Program-made: the position numbers and the translations under genes
Shown here: piece after piece, positions 56,162 through 64,000 of the stretch
Position numbering within the stretch: the first letter of the stretch is position 1
Layout of the letters: the number at the start of each line of letters is the position of its first letter
DNA from: Amycolatopsis thailandensis
GTDB lineage: Bacteria > Actinomycetota > Actinomycetes > Mycobacteriales > Pseudonocardiaceae
Direction of reading: 5' to 3'
DNA length: 64,000 nucleotides
NCBI RefSeq assembly: GCF_002234405.1
Contig: NZ_NMQT01000034.1
Coordinates: 18,435-82,434, forward strand
Notes under the pieces: model-generated
The model's database searches: none
What the model was told of the DNA's origin: nothing
What the model saw: only the letters and a program-made list of their open reading frames with translations

Positions 56162-56959
56162 GTGCGTGCCACCCTTGAGAGCCCTCCGGAACACGTCTGT
56201 TCGGCGTTCGGCGGACGTGACGGTGACGCGGAGCCGATGCCCGGCACCACAGCCTGGCGCTACGCCGATCTCGTGCTCAAGCCGGTCGAGGACAAGTCGC
56301 GGACCCTGTGGACGGCCCGGGCGCTGGAAGCCGTCGACGAGCCGGGACTGCGGGTCGCGAAGCCGGTCCGGTCCAGCGACGGCCGCTGGGTGGTCGGCGG
56401 CTGGTCGGCGAACCGGTTCGTGTCCGGTACGGCCGAGCACCGCTACGACGAGGTCGTGCACGCGGCGGTCAAACTGCACCGGTCGACGGCGGGGCTGCCG
56501 CGGCCGGACTTCCTGGGACGGCGCACCGATCTCGAGGCGCTGGCCGACAAACTCGCCTGGGGCGAGGCGGACATGTCCCTCGACGAGAACAAGGGCGGCC
56601 GCTGGTTCGAGGTGCTGGCGGGCTCCCGAAGACCGGTCAAACTGCCGGACCAGGTCGTCCACGGGGAGCTGCTCGCCGGGGTGCTCTTCGACGGCGCCGA
56701 GGCCCCCGGCATCGTCGATTTCGTGCCGTACTACCGGCCTGGGGAGTGGGGCGCCGCGATCGTCGCGGTCGACGCGCTGGCCTGGGGCGGCGCCACCATC
56801 GAACTTCTCGAACGCTGGGCGCATCTGCCCGAATGGCCTCAGCTCCTGCTGCGCGCGGTCCTTTTCCGCCTGGCCGCCAACGCTCTCGACCCGCGATCGA
56901 CGCGAGCGGCGCACGACGGTCTCCGCGCCGCCGCCCGCGACGTCAGCGCCGTGCTGTGA
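56162..56959 (+). CDS. TIGR02569-like actinobacterial protein (kinase-like fold)
   Basis: 265 residues from GTG. The kinase-like second lobe is visible as VVHGELLAGVLFDGAEAPGIVDFVPYYRP (about 177-205): HGEL in place of HGDL, and a DF-type Asp. Members of this actinobacterial family accompany moeZ genes (Rv3205c in M. tuberculosis, from memory). The function is unknown. A hairpin follows before the convergent FtsX gene. Confidence 0.75.
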   Translation: MRATLESPPEHVCSAFGGRDGDAEPMPGTTAWRYADLVLKPVEDKSRTLWTARALEAVDEPGLRVAKPVRSSDGRWVVGGWSANRFVSGTAEHRYDEVVHAAVKLHRSTAGLPRPDFLGRRTDLEALADKLAWGEADMSLDENKGGRWFEVLAGSRRPVKLPDQVVHGELLAGVLFDGAEAPGIVDFVPYYRPGEWGAAIVAVDALAWGGATIELLERWAHLPEWPQLLLRAVLFRLAANALDPRSTRAAHDGLRAAARDVSAVL

Positions 56960-56961
56960 GT

Positions 56962-56995
56962 CCGTGGAGGCCCCTTGGACAAGAGGCCTCCACGG
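56962..56995. terminator. CCGTGGAGGCC hairpin
   Basis: CCGTGGAGGCC (56962-56972) and GGCCTCCACGG (56985-56995) pair perfectly around a loop with CTTG-GA-CAAG. Terminator between convergent genes 56959 and 57004. Resembles the CGTGAAGGCC words but differs in the arm. Confidence 0.75.
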
Positions 56996-57003
56996 GAACG
57001 GGC

Positions 57004-59235
57004 TCAGTCGGTGCGCAGACTCTCCGTCTTCGCCGCCGAGCGCACGGACGGCAGCGTCGACGCCGTCACCAGCAGCACCATCACGATCGCCGCCGCGGCG
57101 AGCACCCCGACCGCGGCCCAGTCGATGTACAGCGACCTCCAGAACATCCGCTTGCCCACCGCGGCGATGCCGATCCCGGTCGCCGTCGCGATCACGATCC
57201 CCAGCAGCAGCGGGATCCCGTTCTGCCACACCAGGGACCGGAAGATCACGCGGACGGGGACCCCGGTGGCGGACAGCGCGCCGAGGGCCCGCCGCCGTTC
57301 GCGGACCTGTTCCTGCGCGAGCACGAGCAGGCTCACCCCGGCCAGCAGCAGGACGAACAGCGCGCCGCCGAGCAGGATGTTCCGCGCGTCCCCGAACATC
57401 CTGGCCTCGTCGCTGATCCGGTTCTTGTTGTACGCGCTCACGTTGGCCTCCCAGCCGAGCGAGGCGACCGAGTTCCGCACCAGTTCGACGAAGTCCGGAT
57501 TCGCGGCCCCGTCACGCAGGCTCATCGTGAGCGAGGCGGCGGTCAGATCGACACCCGCCATCGCGGACGGCGTCGCGAACACGCGCACCCCCTGGTACTG
57601 GGCGATGCCCGCCGGCTTCGAGCCGAGCGGTCGTGGCGTCACCGGAACGGTCCAGGGCTGTTCCTTCTTGTCCAGGGTGGTGAGCGTCAGCGACTGTCCT
57701 TTGTGGAACGACGGCGGCTCGGCGAACACGTCGCCGTCGTGGCAGCCCGTCACTCCCGCCGACGCTTCGATCGTGGGGCAGTCGGCGACGGCGAACGACG
57801 AGAGCGCGTTGTCCATGGTGACGAACATCGAGCGCATGGCCTGGACATCGGCCGCGCCCGGCACCGCGCGCACCGCGGCCATCGCCTTGTCCGCCACCGG
57901 GCCCTCCGTGTTGACGATCGTCCGGCCGTCCGTCGTGTCCTCGTATGCGCCCAGCGCCGCCTGTCCCGCCATCAGGCTCTGCAACCCGATCGCCCCGGCG
58001 ATCACCACGCAAAGGCCCGCGACCACCCGCGACGGGGTCCCGCTGTCGCTTTGCAGGCGCCGGATCGCGAGCTGGAACGACGGCGACCCGCCCTTGATCC
58101 GGGACACGACGCGTTCCAGCAGCCACGGCAGCAGCGCCGGGATCCCGAGCATCAGCAGAACCGCGCCGGCGATCAGCGCCCAGCGGCCGAGTTCGCTCGC
58201 CACGCCGAAGTCCGGGAGTACCAAAGCGATTCCGGCGAGGACCGGCAGCAGCCGCCACCACAGCCGGCGCTTCGGCGGCGTGGACTCGCGGACCACGCCG
58301 AGCGGTTCGACGATCGTGTGCCGCTGGGCGAACCACGCCGTCACCACGGTCAGCGCGGGGACGAGCAGCACGATCAGCACCACCAGCGGCCACGGCGGCG
58401 TGAGGTCCTCCGGGTAGAGCCCGAAGCGGAACACCTGGAGGTCCGGCACCACACCGCGTACCAGCAGGAACAACGCGGCGCCGACGACGAGCCCGGCCAC
58501 GGCGCTCACGAGCGATTCCGCCGCGGTGATCCGGCGCAGCTGCCGGAGGGACGAGCCCGCCAGCCGCACCGCGGCGAGCCGCCGGTCGCGCGCGGCGCCG
58601 CCGAGCCGGGAGATCGTCCCGATGAAGATGAACACCGGCGTGAGCAGGACGAAGAGACCGATCAGCAGCAGTGCCAGGATTCCCTGTTCGAGCATGACGT
58701 CGTAGCCGCGTTCGGCGCCGAAGCCGTAGACCATCGACCCGGAAGGCAAAGTGTCCGTGCCGACGTAGGCCAGCAAGTCGTTCGGGTTGACCATGGTCCC
58801 CGCCGCGATCACCCCGACCGGTTTGCCGGGCAGCCGCGGCGCCAGCAGACCACTGGTATCGGAGGCGACGAGTTCGTCCAGCTTCGGCGAAAGGAAGACC
58901 TCGCCCGGCGCGGGCAACCGGTCCACGCCCGGCGGGATCGGCGAATTCGGTCCGGTGGGCCGCACGTGGACGAGCGAGATCGCTTGACCGCGGAAGTCGG
59001 TCGTCGCCGCGCGGTAGGCCAGCGGGGCGACACCGGGGATCGGCTCGCTTCGCACGTACGAGGCGAACGCCCGCTGGTCCCGGTTCTCCTTGACGGTGCC
59101 CGCGGAGGCGCCGGCCAGCAGGATCGCCACCGCGAGCCCGATGCCGACGGCGCTCAGGACGAGCCTGACGATCGAGCCCCGGCCGCCCCCGACGGCCAGC
59201 CGGAACCCCAGCAGCAGGTCTTCGCGTGCGGTCAT
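57004..59235 (-). CDS. FtsX-family ABC transporter permease
   Basis: 743 residues. Layout of a MacB/FtsX permease: one N-terminal membrane helix, an outer domain, three helices, a second outer domain with a CxxG pair, and three C-terminal helices ending in a positively charged tail. It overlaps the ATPase gene by ATGA. Such pairs export peptides, lipoproteins or antibiotics, or resist them. The cargo is unknown. Confidence 0.9.
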   Translation of the reverse strand: MTAREDLLLGFRLAVGGGRGSIVRLVLSAVGIGLAVAILLAGASAGTVKENRDQRAFASYVRSEPIPGVAPLAYRAATTDFRGQAISLVHVRPTGPNSPIPPGVDRLPAPGEVFLSPKLDELVASDTSGLLAPRLPGKPVGVIAAGTMVNPNDLLAYVGTDTLPSGSMVYGFGAERGYDVMLEQGILALLLIGLFVLLTPVFIFIGTISRLGGAARDRRLAAVRLAGSSLRQLRRITAAESLVSAVAGLVVGAALFLLVRGVVPDLQVFRFGLYPEDLTPPWPLVVLIVLLVPALTVVTAWFAQRHTIVEPLGVVRESTPPKRRLWWRLLPVLAGIALVLPDFGVASELGRWALIAGAVLLMLGIPALLPWLLERVVSRIKGGSPSFQLAIRRLQSDSGTPSRVVAGLCVVIAGAIGLQSLMAGQAALGAYEDTTDGRTIVNTEGPVADKAMAAVRAVPGAADVQAMRSMFVTMDNALSSFAVADCPTIEASAGVTGCHDGDVFAEPPSFHKGQSLTLTTLDKKEQPWTVPVTPRPLGSKPAGIAQYQGVRVFATPSAMAGVDLTAASLTMSLRDGAANPDFVELVRNSVASLGWEANVSAYNKNRISDEARMFGDARNILLGGALFVLLLAGVSLLVLAQEQVRERRRALGALSATGVPVRVIFRSLVWQNGIPLLLGIVIATATGIGIAAVGKRMFWRSLYIDWAAVGVLAAAAIVMVLLVTASTLPSVRSAAKTESLRTD

Positions 59236-59912
59236 CGGGTCACCACGGGTTCACGTGTCCGGCCGTCTCGCACGATGATCTCCCGGTCTGAGTAGGCGGC
59301 CACCCGCGGTTCGTGGGTGACCAGGACGACGGCGGCGTTCGTCTGCTTCGCCGTCTCGGAAAGCAGGCGCATGACGAGTTCGCCGCTGAGCGTGTCCAGC
59401 GCGCCTGTGGGTTCGTCGGCGCTGATCACCGACGGTTCGGTGATCAGCGCCCTGGCCATGGCGACCCGTTGGCTCTCCCCGCCCGAAATCCGGCCGGGCA
59501 TGCTGTCGTCCGAGTCGCCGACTTCCAGCCTGTCGAGCCAGTCCCGCGCGAGCCGCTCGGCGGGGCGGCGCTTGATGCCGCCCAACCGCAGTGGCAGCGC
59601 GACGTTCTCCAAGCAGGTCAGTTCCGGAACGAGCTGCCCGAACTGGAAGACGAAGCCGAACTCGGTACGCCGCAGGGCACTGCGTTCGGCGTCGTGCATG
59701 GTCGCGAGGTCGCGGCCGCGGAACAGCACCTGGCCTCCGTCGGGCCGCACGATGCCGGACAGGCAGTGCAGCAGGGTCGATTTGCCGGAGCCCGACGGGC
59801 CCATGATCGCGACGATCTCGCCGGCTTCGAGCGTCAGCCCTGCCCCGGCGAGTGCCTGATCGGGGCCGAAGGCCTTGTGCAGGCCCGAGCCTTGTAACAA
59901 CGGTGTTTCCAC
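59232..59912 (-). CDS. ABC transporter ATP-binding protein (MacB/LolD type)
   Basis: 226 residues. Walker A is GPSGSGKST (about 37-45), Q-loop FQFGQLVPE, signature ISGGESQRVA (about 142-151), Walker B VISADEPTGALD, and switch His in VTHEPRVA. Partner of the FtsX protein, which it overlaps by four bases. Downstream of a PadR gene by 15 bases, so the three form one operon. Confidence 0.93.
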   Translation of the reverse strand: METPLLQGSGLHKAFGPDQALAGAGLTLEAGEIVAIMGPSGSGKSTLLHCLSGIVRPDGGQVLFRGRDLATMHDAERSALRRTEFGFVFQFGQLVPELTCLENVALPLRLGGIKRRPAERLARDWLDRLEVGDSDDSMPGRISGGESQRVAMARALITEPSVISADEPTGALDTLSGELVMRLLSETAKQTNAAVVLVTHEPRVAAYSDREIIVRDGRTREPVVTR

Positions 59913-59927
59913 TTTGTGGTCCCCAGG

Positions 59928-60452
59928 TCAGCGCGTCAGTTGCCGCGCGAGATCGTCGAGCCGGGCGGCGGTGAGTTCCAGCCAGCGCAGATCCGCTTCC
60001 AGATGGAAGAGCGCGTGATCGCAGATCAGCTGGTCGGCGAGGTCGCCGTCGGTCTTGCGGGCGGTGAGCTCACGCATGGCGCGGAGGTGGGAAGCGCGCT
60101 GGGTGTCGAGCAGATCTTGGGCGCCGCGGCCGGACAGAAGCGCGAGCACGACCTTGGTGTAGAGCGTGTTCTGCAGGTAGACCGAGGGACTTTCCGGACT
60201 TTTCAGCCATTCCTCGACGTTGGTGACGCCGGCTTCGGTGATCGCGTACCGCTTCCGGTCCGGACCGCCGCCCGCTTCGACGCCGTTCTCCTCGACGAGC
60301 CCGTTCTTCAGGAGCCGGTTCAGCGTCGAGTAGACCTGCCCGTAGTGCAGCGGCCGGTCCTGGCGGAACTGCTTGTCGTAGAGCTGCTTGAGGTCGTAAC
60401 CGTGCTTGGGGCCCGCTTCGAGCAGGCCGAGCAAGGTGTTCCCGATGGACAT
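59928..60452 (-). CDS. PadR-family transcriptional regulator
   Basis: 174 residues from ATG 60452. Winged helix: LLGLLEAGPKHGYDLKQLYDKQF, HYGQVYSTLNRLLKNGLVEE (about 7-60), then the C-terminal coiled dimerisation domain. First gene of the operon with the ABC pair, so it probably represses its own transport operon and responds to a drug or envelope signal. Tandem TATACACA words lie just upstream. Confidence 0.92.
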   Translation of the reverse strand: MSIGNTLLGLLEAGPKHGYDLKQLYDKQFRQDRPLHYGQVYSTLNRLLKNGLVEENGVEAGGGPDRKRYAITEAGVTNVEEWLKSPESPSVYLQNTLYTKVVLALLSGRGAQDLLDTQRASHLRAMRELTARKTDGDLADQLICDHALFHLEADLRWLELTAARLDDLARQLTR

Positions 60453-60458
60453 GCGGGC

Positions 60459-60494
60459 GACTATACACACAGTCTATACACATGGTGAATAGTC
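60459..60494. promoter_or_regulatory. candidate PadR operator with tandem TATACACA
   Basis: TATACACA at 60462-60469 and 60475-60482 (13 bases apart) inside an inverted pair GACTAT (60459-60464) and ATAGTC (60489-60494). It lies directly upstream of the PadR start and would overlap the promoter. Confidence 0.5.
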
Positions 60495-60621
60495 GTCCCT
60501 CGACCTCACGGTGTGACGTCCATCGGCGGCGGGCAATGTCAAACGCCTGAAACATTCAGGAGTTTTCAGGTAACACGGCCTACCTACCTTCAAGCGCTAT
60601 CGACGCCTGGAGGAGGTGCCC

Positions 60622-62694
60622 GTGCCGCTCGCCACCCCTGTCCCCACCCGCGCGGTGGACACGCACTGCCCGTACTGCGCCCTGCAGTGCGGGATGAGCC
60701 TCGACGGCGCCCGCGTCGCCCCGCGTGACTTCCCGGTCAACGCCGGCGGCCTGTGCCAGAAGGGCTGGACGTCGGGGGAGCTCCTCACCTCGCCTTCCCG
60801 CCTGACGACGCCGCTGATCCGGAGCGACGGCGGACTCCGGCCCGCGACCTGGGATCAGGCGCTCGACCTCGTCGCGCGACGGCTCACCGAGATCCGGGCC
60901 GCGAAGGGCGCCGACTCGGTCGCAGTCTTCGGCGGAGGCGGGCTGACCAACGAAAAGGCGTACCTGCTTGGGAAGTTCGCCCGCGTCGCGCTGGGTACCT
61001 CGCAGATCGACTACAACGGCCGGTTCTGCATGTCGTCGGCGGCCGCCGCCGGGATCAAGGCCTTCGGCGCCGACCGCGGGATGCCGTTCCCGGTCACGGA
61101 TCTCGCCGACGCCGACGCCGTCCTGCTGATCGGCGCGAACCCGGCCGAGACGATGCCGCCGTTCACCCAGCACCTCAAACACGCGGATCTGATCGTCGTC
61201 GACCCGCGCCGCACCCCGACCGCGGAACTGGCCGGACTGCACCTGGCGCCCGCGCCGGGCACCGACCTCGCTCTCGCGCAAGGGATCCTGCACGCCGTCG
61301 TCGCCGACGGGCTGCTCGATCAGTCCTATGTGGACGAGCGCACGAACGGCTTCGAAGAGCTGTGGCGGTCGGTCGCCGCGTGGTGGCCGGAACGGGTCGA
61401 GCAGGTCACCGGCGTCTCCGCCGCGGATCAGCGCCGCGTCGCCGCCAAGCTCGCCGCCGCCCGCAACGCCTACGTTCTCACCGCGCGCGGCACCGAACAG
61501 CACGCCAACGGCACCGCGATGGTCAACGCCTGGATCAACCTCTCGCTCGCCCTCGGGCTGCCGGGGCGCAAGGGGTCCGGGTTCGGCTGCCTGACCGGGC
61601 AGGGCAACGGACAAGGCGGGCGTGAGCACGGTCAGAAGGCCGATCAGCTGCCCGGCTACCGCAAGATCGACGACCCCGCCGCGCGCGAGTACGTCGCCGG
61701 GGTCTGGGGCGTGCCGCCGGAATCCCTGCCGGGACCGGGTCGTTCGGCCGTCGAGCTGCTGGAAGCGCTCGGCACCGAAGACGGGCCGAGCGCGCTGATG
61801 GTGTTCGGCAGCAACCTCGTCGTTTCGGCGCCCCGCGCCGGGAGCATCCAGGAAAAAGTGTCCTCTTTGGACTTCCTGGTCGTTTCCGACCTCGTCCTTT
61901 CGGAGACCGCGGCGATGGCCGACGTCGTCCTGCCGGTCACCCAATGGGCCGAGGAGGACGGCACGATGACCAACCTCGAAGGCCGGATCCTCCTGCGGCG
62001 CAAGGCGATCGATCCGCCGTCCGGCGCGAAGACCGATCTCTGCGTGCTTTCCGAACTCGCGCGCCGGTTCGGCCAGCCCGACGGCCGGTTCCCGACGGAC
62101 GCGGAGACCGTCTTCACCGAGCTCCGCCGCGCGTCCAAGGGTGGCATCGCCGACTACTCGGGCATCACCTACGACAGGCTCCGCGACGGCGAGGCGCTGT
62201 ACTGGCCCGTCCCGGCGGAATCGCATCCCGGCACACCGCGGATGTTCCTCGACTCTTTCGCCCATCCGGACGGCCGCGCGCGGTTCGTGCCGGTGGACCA
62301 CGTCGGCCCGGCCGAGCCGCCCGACGCCGAATTCCCCTTGCAGGCCACCACCGGACGGGTCCTGCAGCACTACCAGTCCGGGGCGCAGACCCGGCTGGTC
62401 AAAGAACTCAACGACGTCGTGGCGGAGGCTTTCGTGGAAGTTCATCCCGACACCGCGGCGCGGGCGGGACTGGCCGAGGGAGATCTCGCCGTCGTGCGGT
62501 CCCGGCGCGGGGAGACCGTCGCGCGGGTCCGCTGCGTGCCGTCGTTGCGCCCGGACCTGGTGTTCCTGCCGTTCCACTTCCCCGGTGAAGGGCGGGCGAA
62601 CCTGCTGACCAACCCGGCGCTCGACCCGACCAGCCGGATGCCCGAGTTCAAGGTGTGCGCGGTCGCGCTCGCCCCGGCCGAGGTCGTCGCGTGA
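60622..62694 (+). CDS. assimilatory nitrate reductase-type molybdoenzyme
   Basis: 690 residues from GTG 60622, with GGAGGAGG ahead. N-terminal [4Fe-4S] cysteines: CPYCALQC (Cys16, 19, 23) and Cys45 in GGLCQKG. Molybdopterin domains: GANPAETMPPFTQHL, DPRRTPTAELA, GCLTGQGNGQGGREHG, TGRVLQHYQSGAQT (C-terminal cap, about 575-588). Closest in form to NasA/NarB cytosolic nitrate reductases. It overlaps the next gene by GTGA, and MoeZ upstream may help cofactor synthesis. Confidence 0.88.
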   Translation: MPLATPVPTRAVDTHCPYCALQCGMSLDGARVAPRDFPVNAGGLCQKGWTSGELLTSPSRLTTPLIRSDGGLRPATWDQALDLVARRLTEIRAAKGADSVAVFGGGGLTNEKAYLLGKFARVALGTSQIDYNGRFCMSSAAAAGIKAFGADRGMPFPVTDLADADAVLLIGANPAETMPPFTQHLKHADLIVVDPRRTPTAELAGLHLAPAPGTDLALAQGILHAVVADGLLDQSYVDERTNGFEELWRSVAAWWPERVEQVTGVSAADQRRVAAKLAAARNAYVLTARGTEQHANGTAMVNAWINLSLALGLPGRKGSGFGCLTGQGNGQGGREHGQKADQLPGYRKIDDPAAREYVAGVWGVPPESLPGPGRSAVELLEALGTEDGPSALMVFGSNLVVSAPRAGSIQEKVSSLDFLVVSDLVLSETAAMADVVLPVTQWAEEDGTMTNLEGRILLRRKAIDPPSGAKTDLCVLSELARRFGQPDGRFPTDAETVFTELRRASKGGIADYSGITYDRLRDGEALYWPVPAESHPGTPRMFLDSFAHPDGRARFVPVDHVGPAEPPDAEFPLQATTGRVLQHYQSGAQTRLVKELNDVVAEAFVEVHPDTAARAGLAEGDLAVVRSRRGETVARVRCVPSLRPDLVFLPFHFPGEGRANLLTNPALDPTSRMPEFKVCAVALAPAEVVA

Positions 62695-64000
62695 GCCCCC
62701 GGTCGGTGGTCATCGCCGGATACGGGATGGCGGGCGCGCGGCTCGCGGACGAGATCCAGCGCCGCGATCCCGAGGGTGAACGCGTGCGGCTCACCGTCGT
62801 CGGTGCGGAGAAGCACACCGCCTACAACCGGGTACTGCTCTCGTCGGTGGTCGCCGGCACCATGCGCCCGGACGCCGTCCGGCTGCACGACGACGAATGG
62901 CCGTCCCGCACCCGCGCCGATCTGCGCCGCGGTGTCTCCGCGACGTCGATCGACCGTGACTCGCGGCGGATCCACCTCGACGACGGGTCCACTGTGGACT
63001 ACGACGCGCTCGTGCTCGCCACTGGCGCGAATCCGTGGATGCCGCCGGTGGAGGGGCTCGAACCCGGCCCGGACGTCGTCGCGTTCCGCACCCTCGACGA
63101 CTGCGCCCGCATCCTCGACGCCGCCAAACTGGGCGCGCCGGTCGCCGTCCTCGGTGGCGGGCTGCTCGGTCTGGAGGCCGCGCGAGGCCTCGCCGGACGC
63201 GGAAACCTGGTCACCGTCGTGCATCCGATGCCGCACATCATGGAACGGCAGCTGGACGCGGAATCCGCGCGGGTGCTGACCAGGAAGCTCGAAGAACTCG
63301 GCGTCGACTTCCGGCTCGGCGTCGGGGCCGCGCGCTATGTCAGCGGCGACGGGCTCAAACTCGACGACGGCACGCACGTGCCCGCCGACCTCATCGTCGT
63401 CTCCACCGGCGTCCGGCCCGAGACGAAACTGGCCGCGGATGCGGGGCTGGCCGTCGAGAACGGCATCGTCGTCGACGATCTGCTCCGCACCAGCGACGGC
63501 CGGATCCACGCGATCGGCGACTGCGCGAAGCATCCCGGCGCGTTCGGCGGGCTCGTGCAACCCGCGTGGGAGCAGGCCGCAGTCGTCGCGGATCTGGTCA
63601 CCGGCACGAAGTCCGCGTCGCGCTATCGCGGCACCCAGGCCGTGACGCGACTGAAGGCCCGCGGAATCGACCTCACCGCGCTCGGCGAGACGATGACCGG
63701 CGCGGACGACCCGACGGCCGAGGTGCTCACCTTCAGCGACCCGGTGGGCTGCCGCTACGGCAAGCTCGTCGTCCGCGAAAACCGCGTGGCGGGCGCGATC
63801 CTGCTCGGCCTGCCCGATGCGGCCGCGTCGATCACCCAGCTCTACGACCGGGGCACGCCGGTGCCCGAAGACCGGCTCGCCGTCCTTCTGGGACGCGCGC
63901 TGCCCGCCGGGGCGCCGTCGGCGTCGAGCCCGGCCGATCTGCCCGCGTCGGCGGTCATCTGCCGCTGCAACGCGGTGACCAAGGGGCGGCTCGTCGAGGC
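62691..64000 (+). CDS. FAD/[2Fe-2S] oxidoreductase, nitrite-reductase-type, cut by window end
   Basis: The first 436 residues from GTG 62691 run to the right edge with no stop. Two dinucleotide-binding loops are seen: VVIAGYGMAGARLADE (about 6-21) and VAVLGGGLLGLEAARG (about 153-168), with IHAIGDC closing the FAD domain. The end enters a BFD-like [2Fe-2S] domain (CRCNAVTKG, about 425-433). This matches the NirB/NasB N-terminal half. It may go on to a sirohaem nitrite reductase or be a stand-alone electron donor to the molybdoenzyme; the remainder is outside the window. Confidence 0.82.
   Translation, partial: MSPRSVVIAGYGMAGARLADEIQRRDPEGERVRLTVVGAEKHTAYNRVLLSSVVAGTMRPDAVRLHDDEWPSRTRADLRRGVSATSIDRDSRRIHLDDGSTVDYDALVLATGANPWMPPVEGLEPGPDVVAFRTLDDCARILDAAKLGAPVAVLGGGLLGLEAARGLAGRGNLVTVVHPMPHIMERQLDAESARVLTRKLEELGVDFRLGVGAARYVSGDGLKLDDGTHVPADLIVVSTGVRPETKLAADAGLAVENGIVVDDLLRTSDGRIHAIGDCAKHPGAFGGLVQPAWEQAAVVADLVTGTKSASRYRGTQAVTRLKARGIDLTALGETMTGADDPTAEVLTFSDPVGCRYGKLVVRENRVAGAILLGLPDAAASITQLYDRGTPVPEDRLAVLLGRALPAGAPSASSPADLPASAVICRCNAVTKGRLVE

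Noticed and set aside
1..64000. tRNA, rRNA or prophage genes
   Set aside because: No cloverleaf ending in CCA-like context, no ribosomal RNA stretch and no integrase, capsid or terminase frames were seen on either strand.

Overview
The window is very GC-rich, almost fully coding, uses many GTG starts and has short Shine-Dalgarno-led operons. This is a high-GC actinobacterium. Gene order and protein character point to the Pseudonocardiaceae, most likely an Amycolatopsis-type genome. The genus is inference, because no 16S gene or search was available. Two blocks follow the mycobacterial chromosome from memory of M. tuberculosis gene order. Block one is 135-32289: tagA, DUF3117, O-methyltransferase, sigE-rseA-htrA-tatB, mrp, DUF1003, the MgtE-like protein, DUF4190, the stress protein, lpqY-sugABC and corA, matching roughly Rv1210-Rv1239. 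Block two is 39962-56959: the Rv3212-like protein, rhlE-type helicase, ferritin-like protein, DUF3107, TetR, DUF3152, moeZ and a TIGR02569-like protein, matching roughly Rv3205c-Rv3212. No tRNA, rRNA, CRISPR array, prophage or intact transposase was seen.

Layout. 1-8175: base-excision glycosylase, enoyl-CoA hydratase, leucyl aminopeptidase, PAP2 phosphatase, a divergent LysR/MFS pair, a repeat-filled gap, then an O-methyltransferase. 8300-12535: envelope-stress module (ECF sigma factor with a self-type promoter, zinc anti-sigma factor, HtrA protease, TatB). 12633-15598: a leftward mgtE-like/DUF1003/mrp operon. 15643-21081: kinase-like protein, slipin, three tandem DUF4190 membrane proteins, acyl-CoA dehydrogenase, stress protein. 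21307-25603: trehalose-type ABC importer lpqY-sugA-sugB-sugC. 25626-37258: PspC, a lipoprotein, a TetR/drug exporter pair, a ParB-like/phosphoesterase pair, corA with a tiny membrane ORF, MaoC, DUF2332, Nudix, a 53-residue peptide, PH-domain, PHP and MarC proteins. 37904-49736: RecB-like nuclease, membrane proteins, helicase, ferritin-like protein, DUF3107, a large acyltransferase-like membrane protein, and a TetR-controlled divergon with an AurF-type diiron oxygenase. 49900-56959: exported amidohydrolase, TetR, hydrolase, DUF3152, MoeZ. 57004-60452: FtsX/ABC pair with a PadR regulator. 60622-64000: nitrate-assimilation molybdoenzyme and the start of an FAD/[2Fe-2S] partner cut by the window edge.

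The most unusual feature is not a gene. The gaps between genes, above all between convergent genes, hold long near-perfect inverted repeats built from a small vocabulary. (1) AGCAAGGGACCTTTGCT occurs alone or as an inverted pair around a GTTAG....CTAAC core. (2) An 83-bp CGTGAAGGCCTCCTT repeat occurs twice with 3 differences. (3) TTTAGTCCTCTGGATGCG hairpins. (4) GCAATGAAAG...CTTTCATTGC palindromes. (5) CGTGAGTGG...GGTTAGAACC elements. Arms of related copies differ in compensating ways, which suggests selection on a stem or copying by arm exchange. Some copies run into coding sequence: one lies in frame inside an MFS transporter, and others form the C-termini of a PAP2 phosphatase and the same MFS protein. 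Most positions fit bidirectional terminators, but solo copies inside a gene, in a divergent promoter region and ahead of a gene do not.
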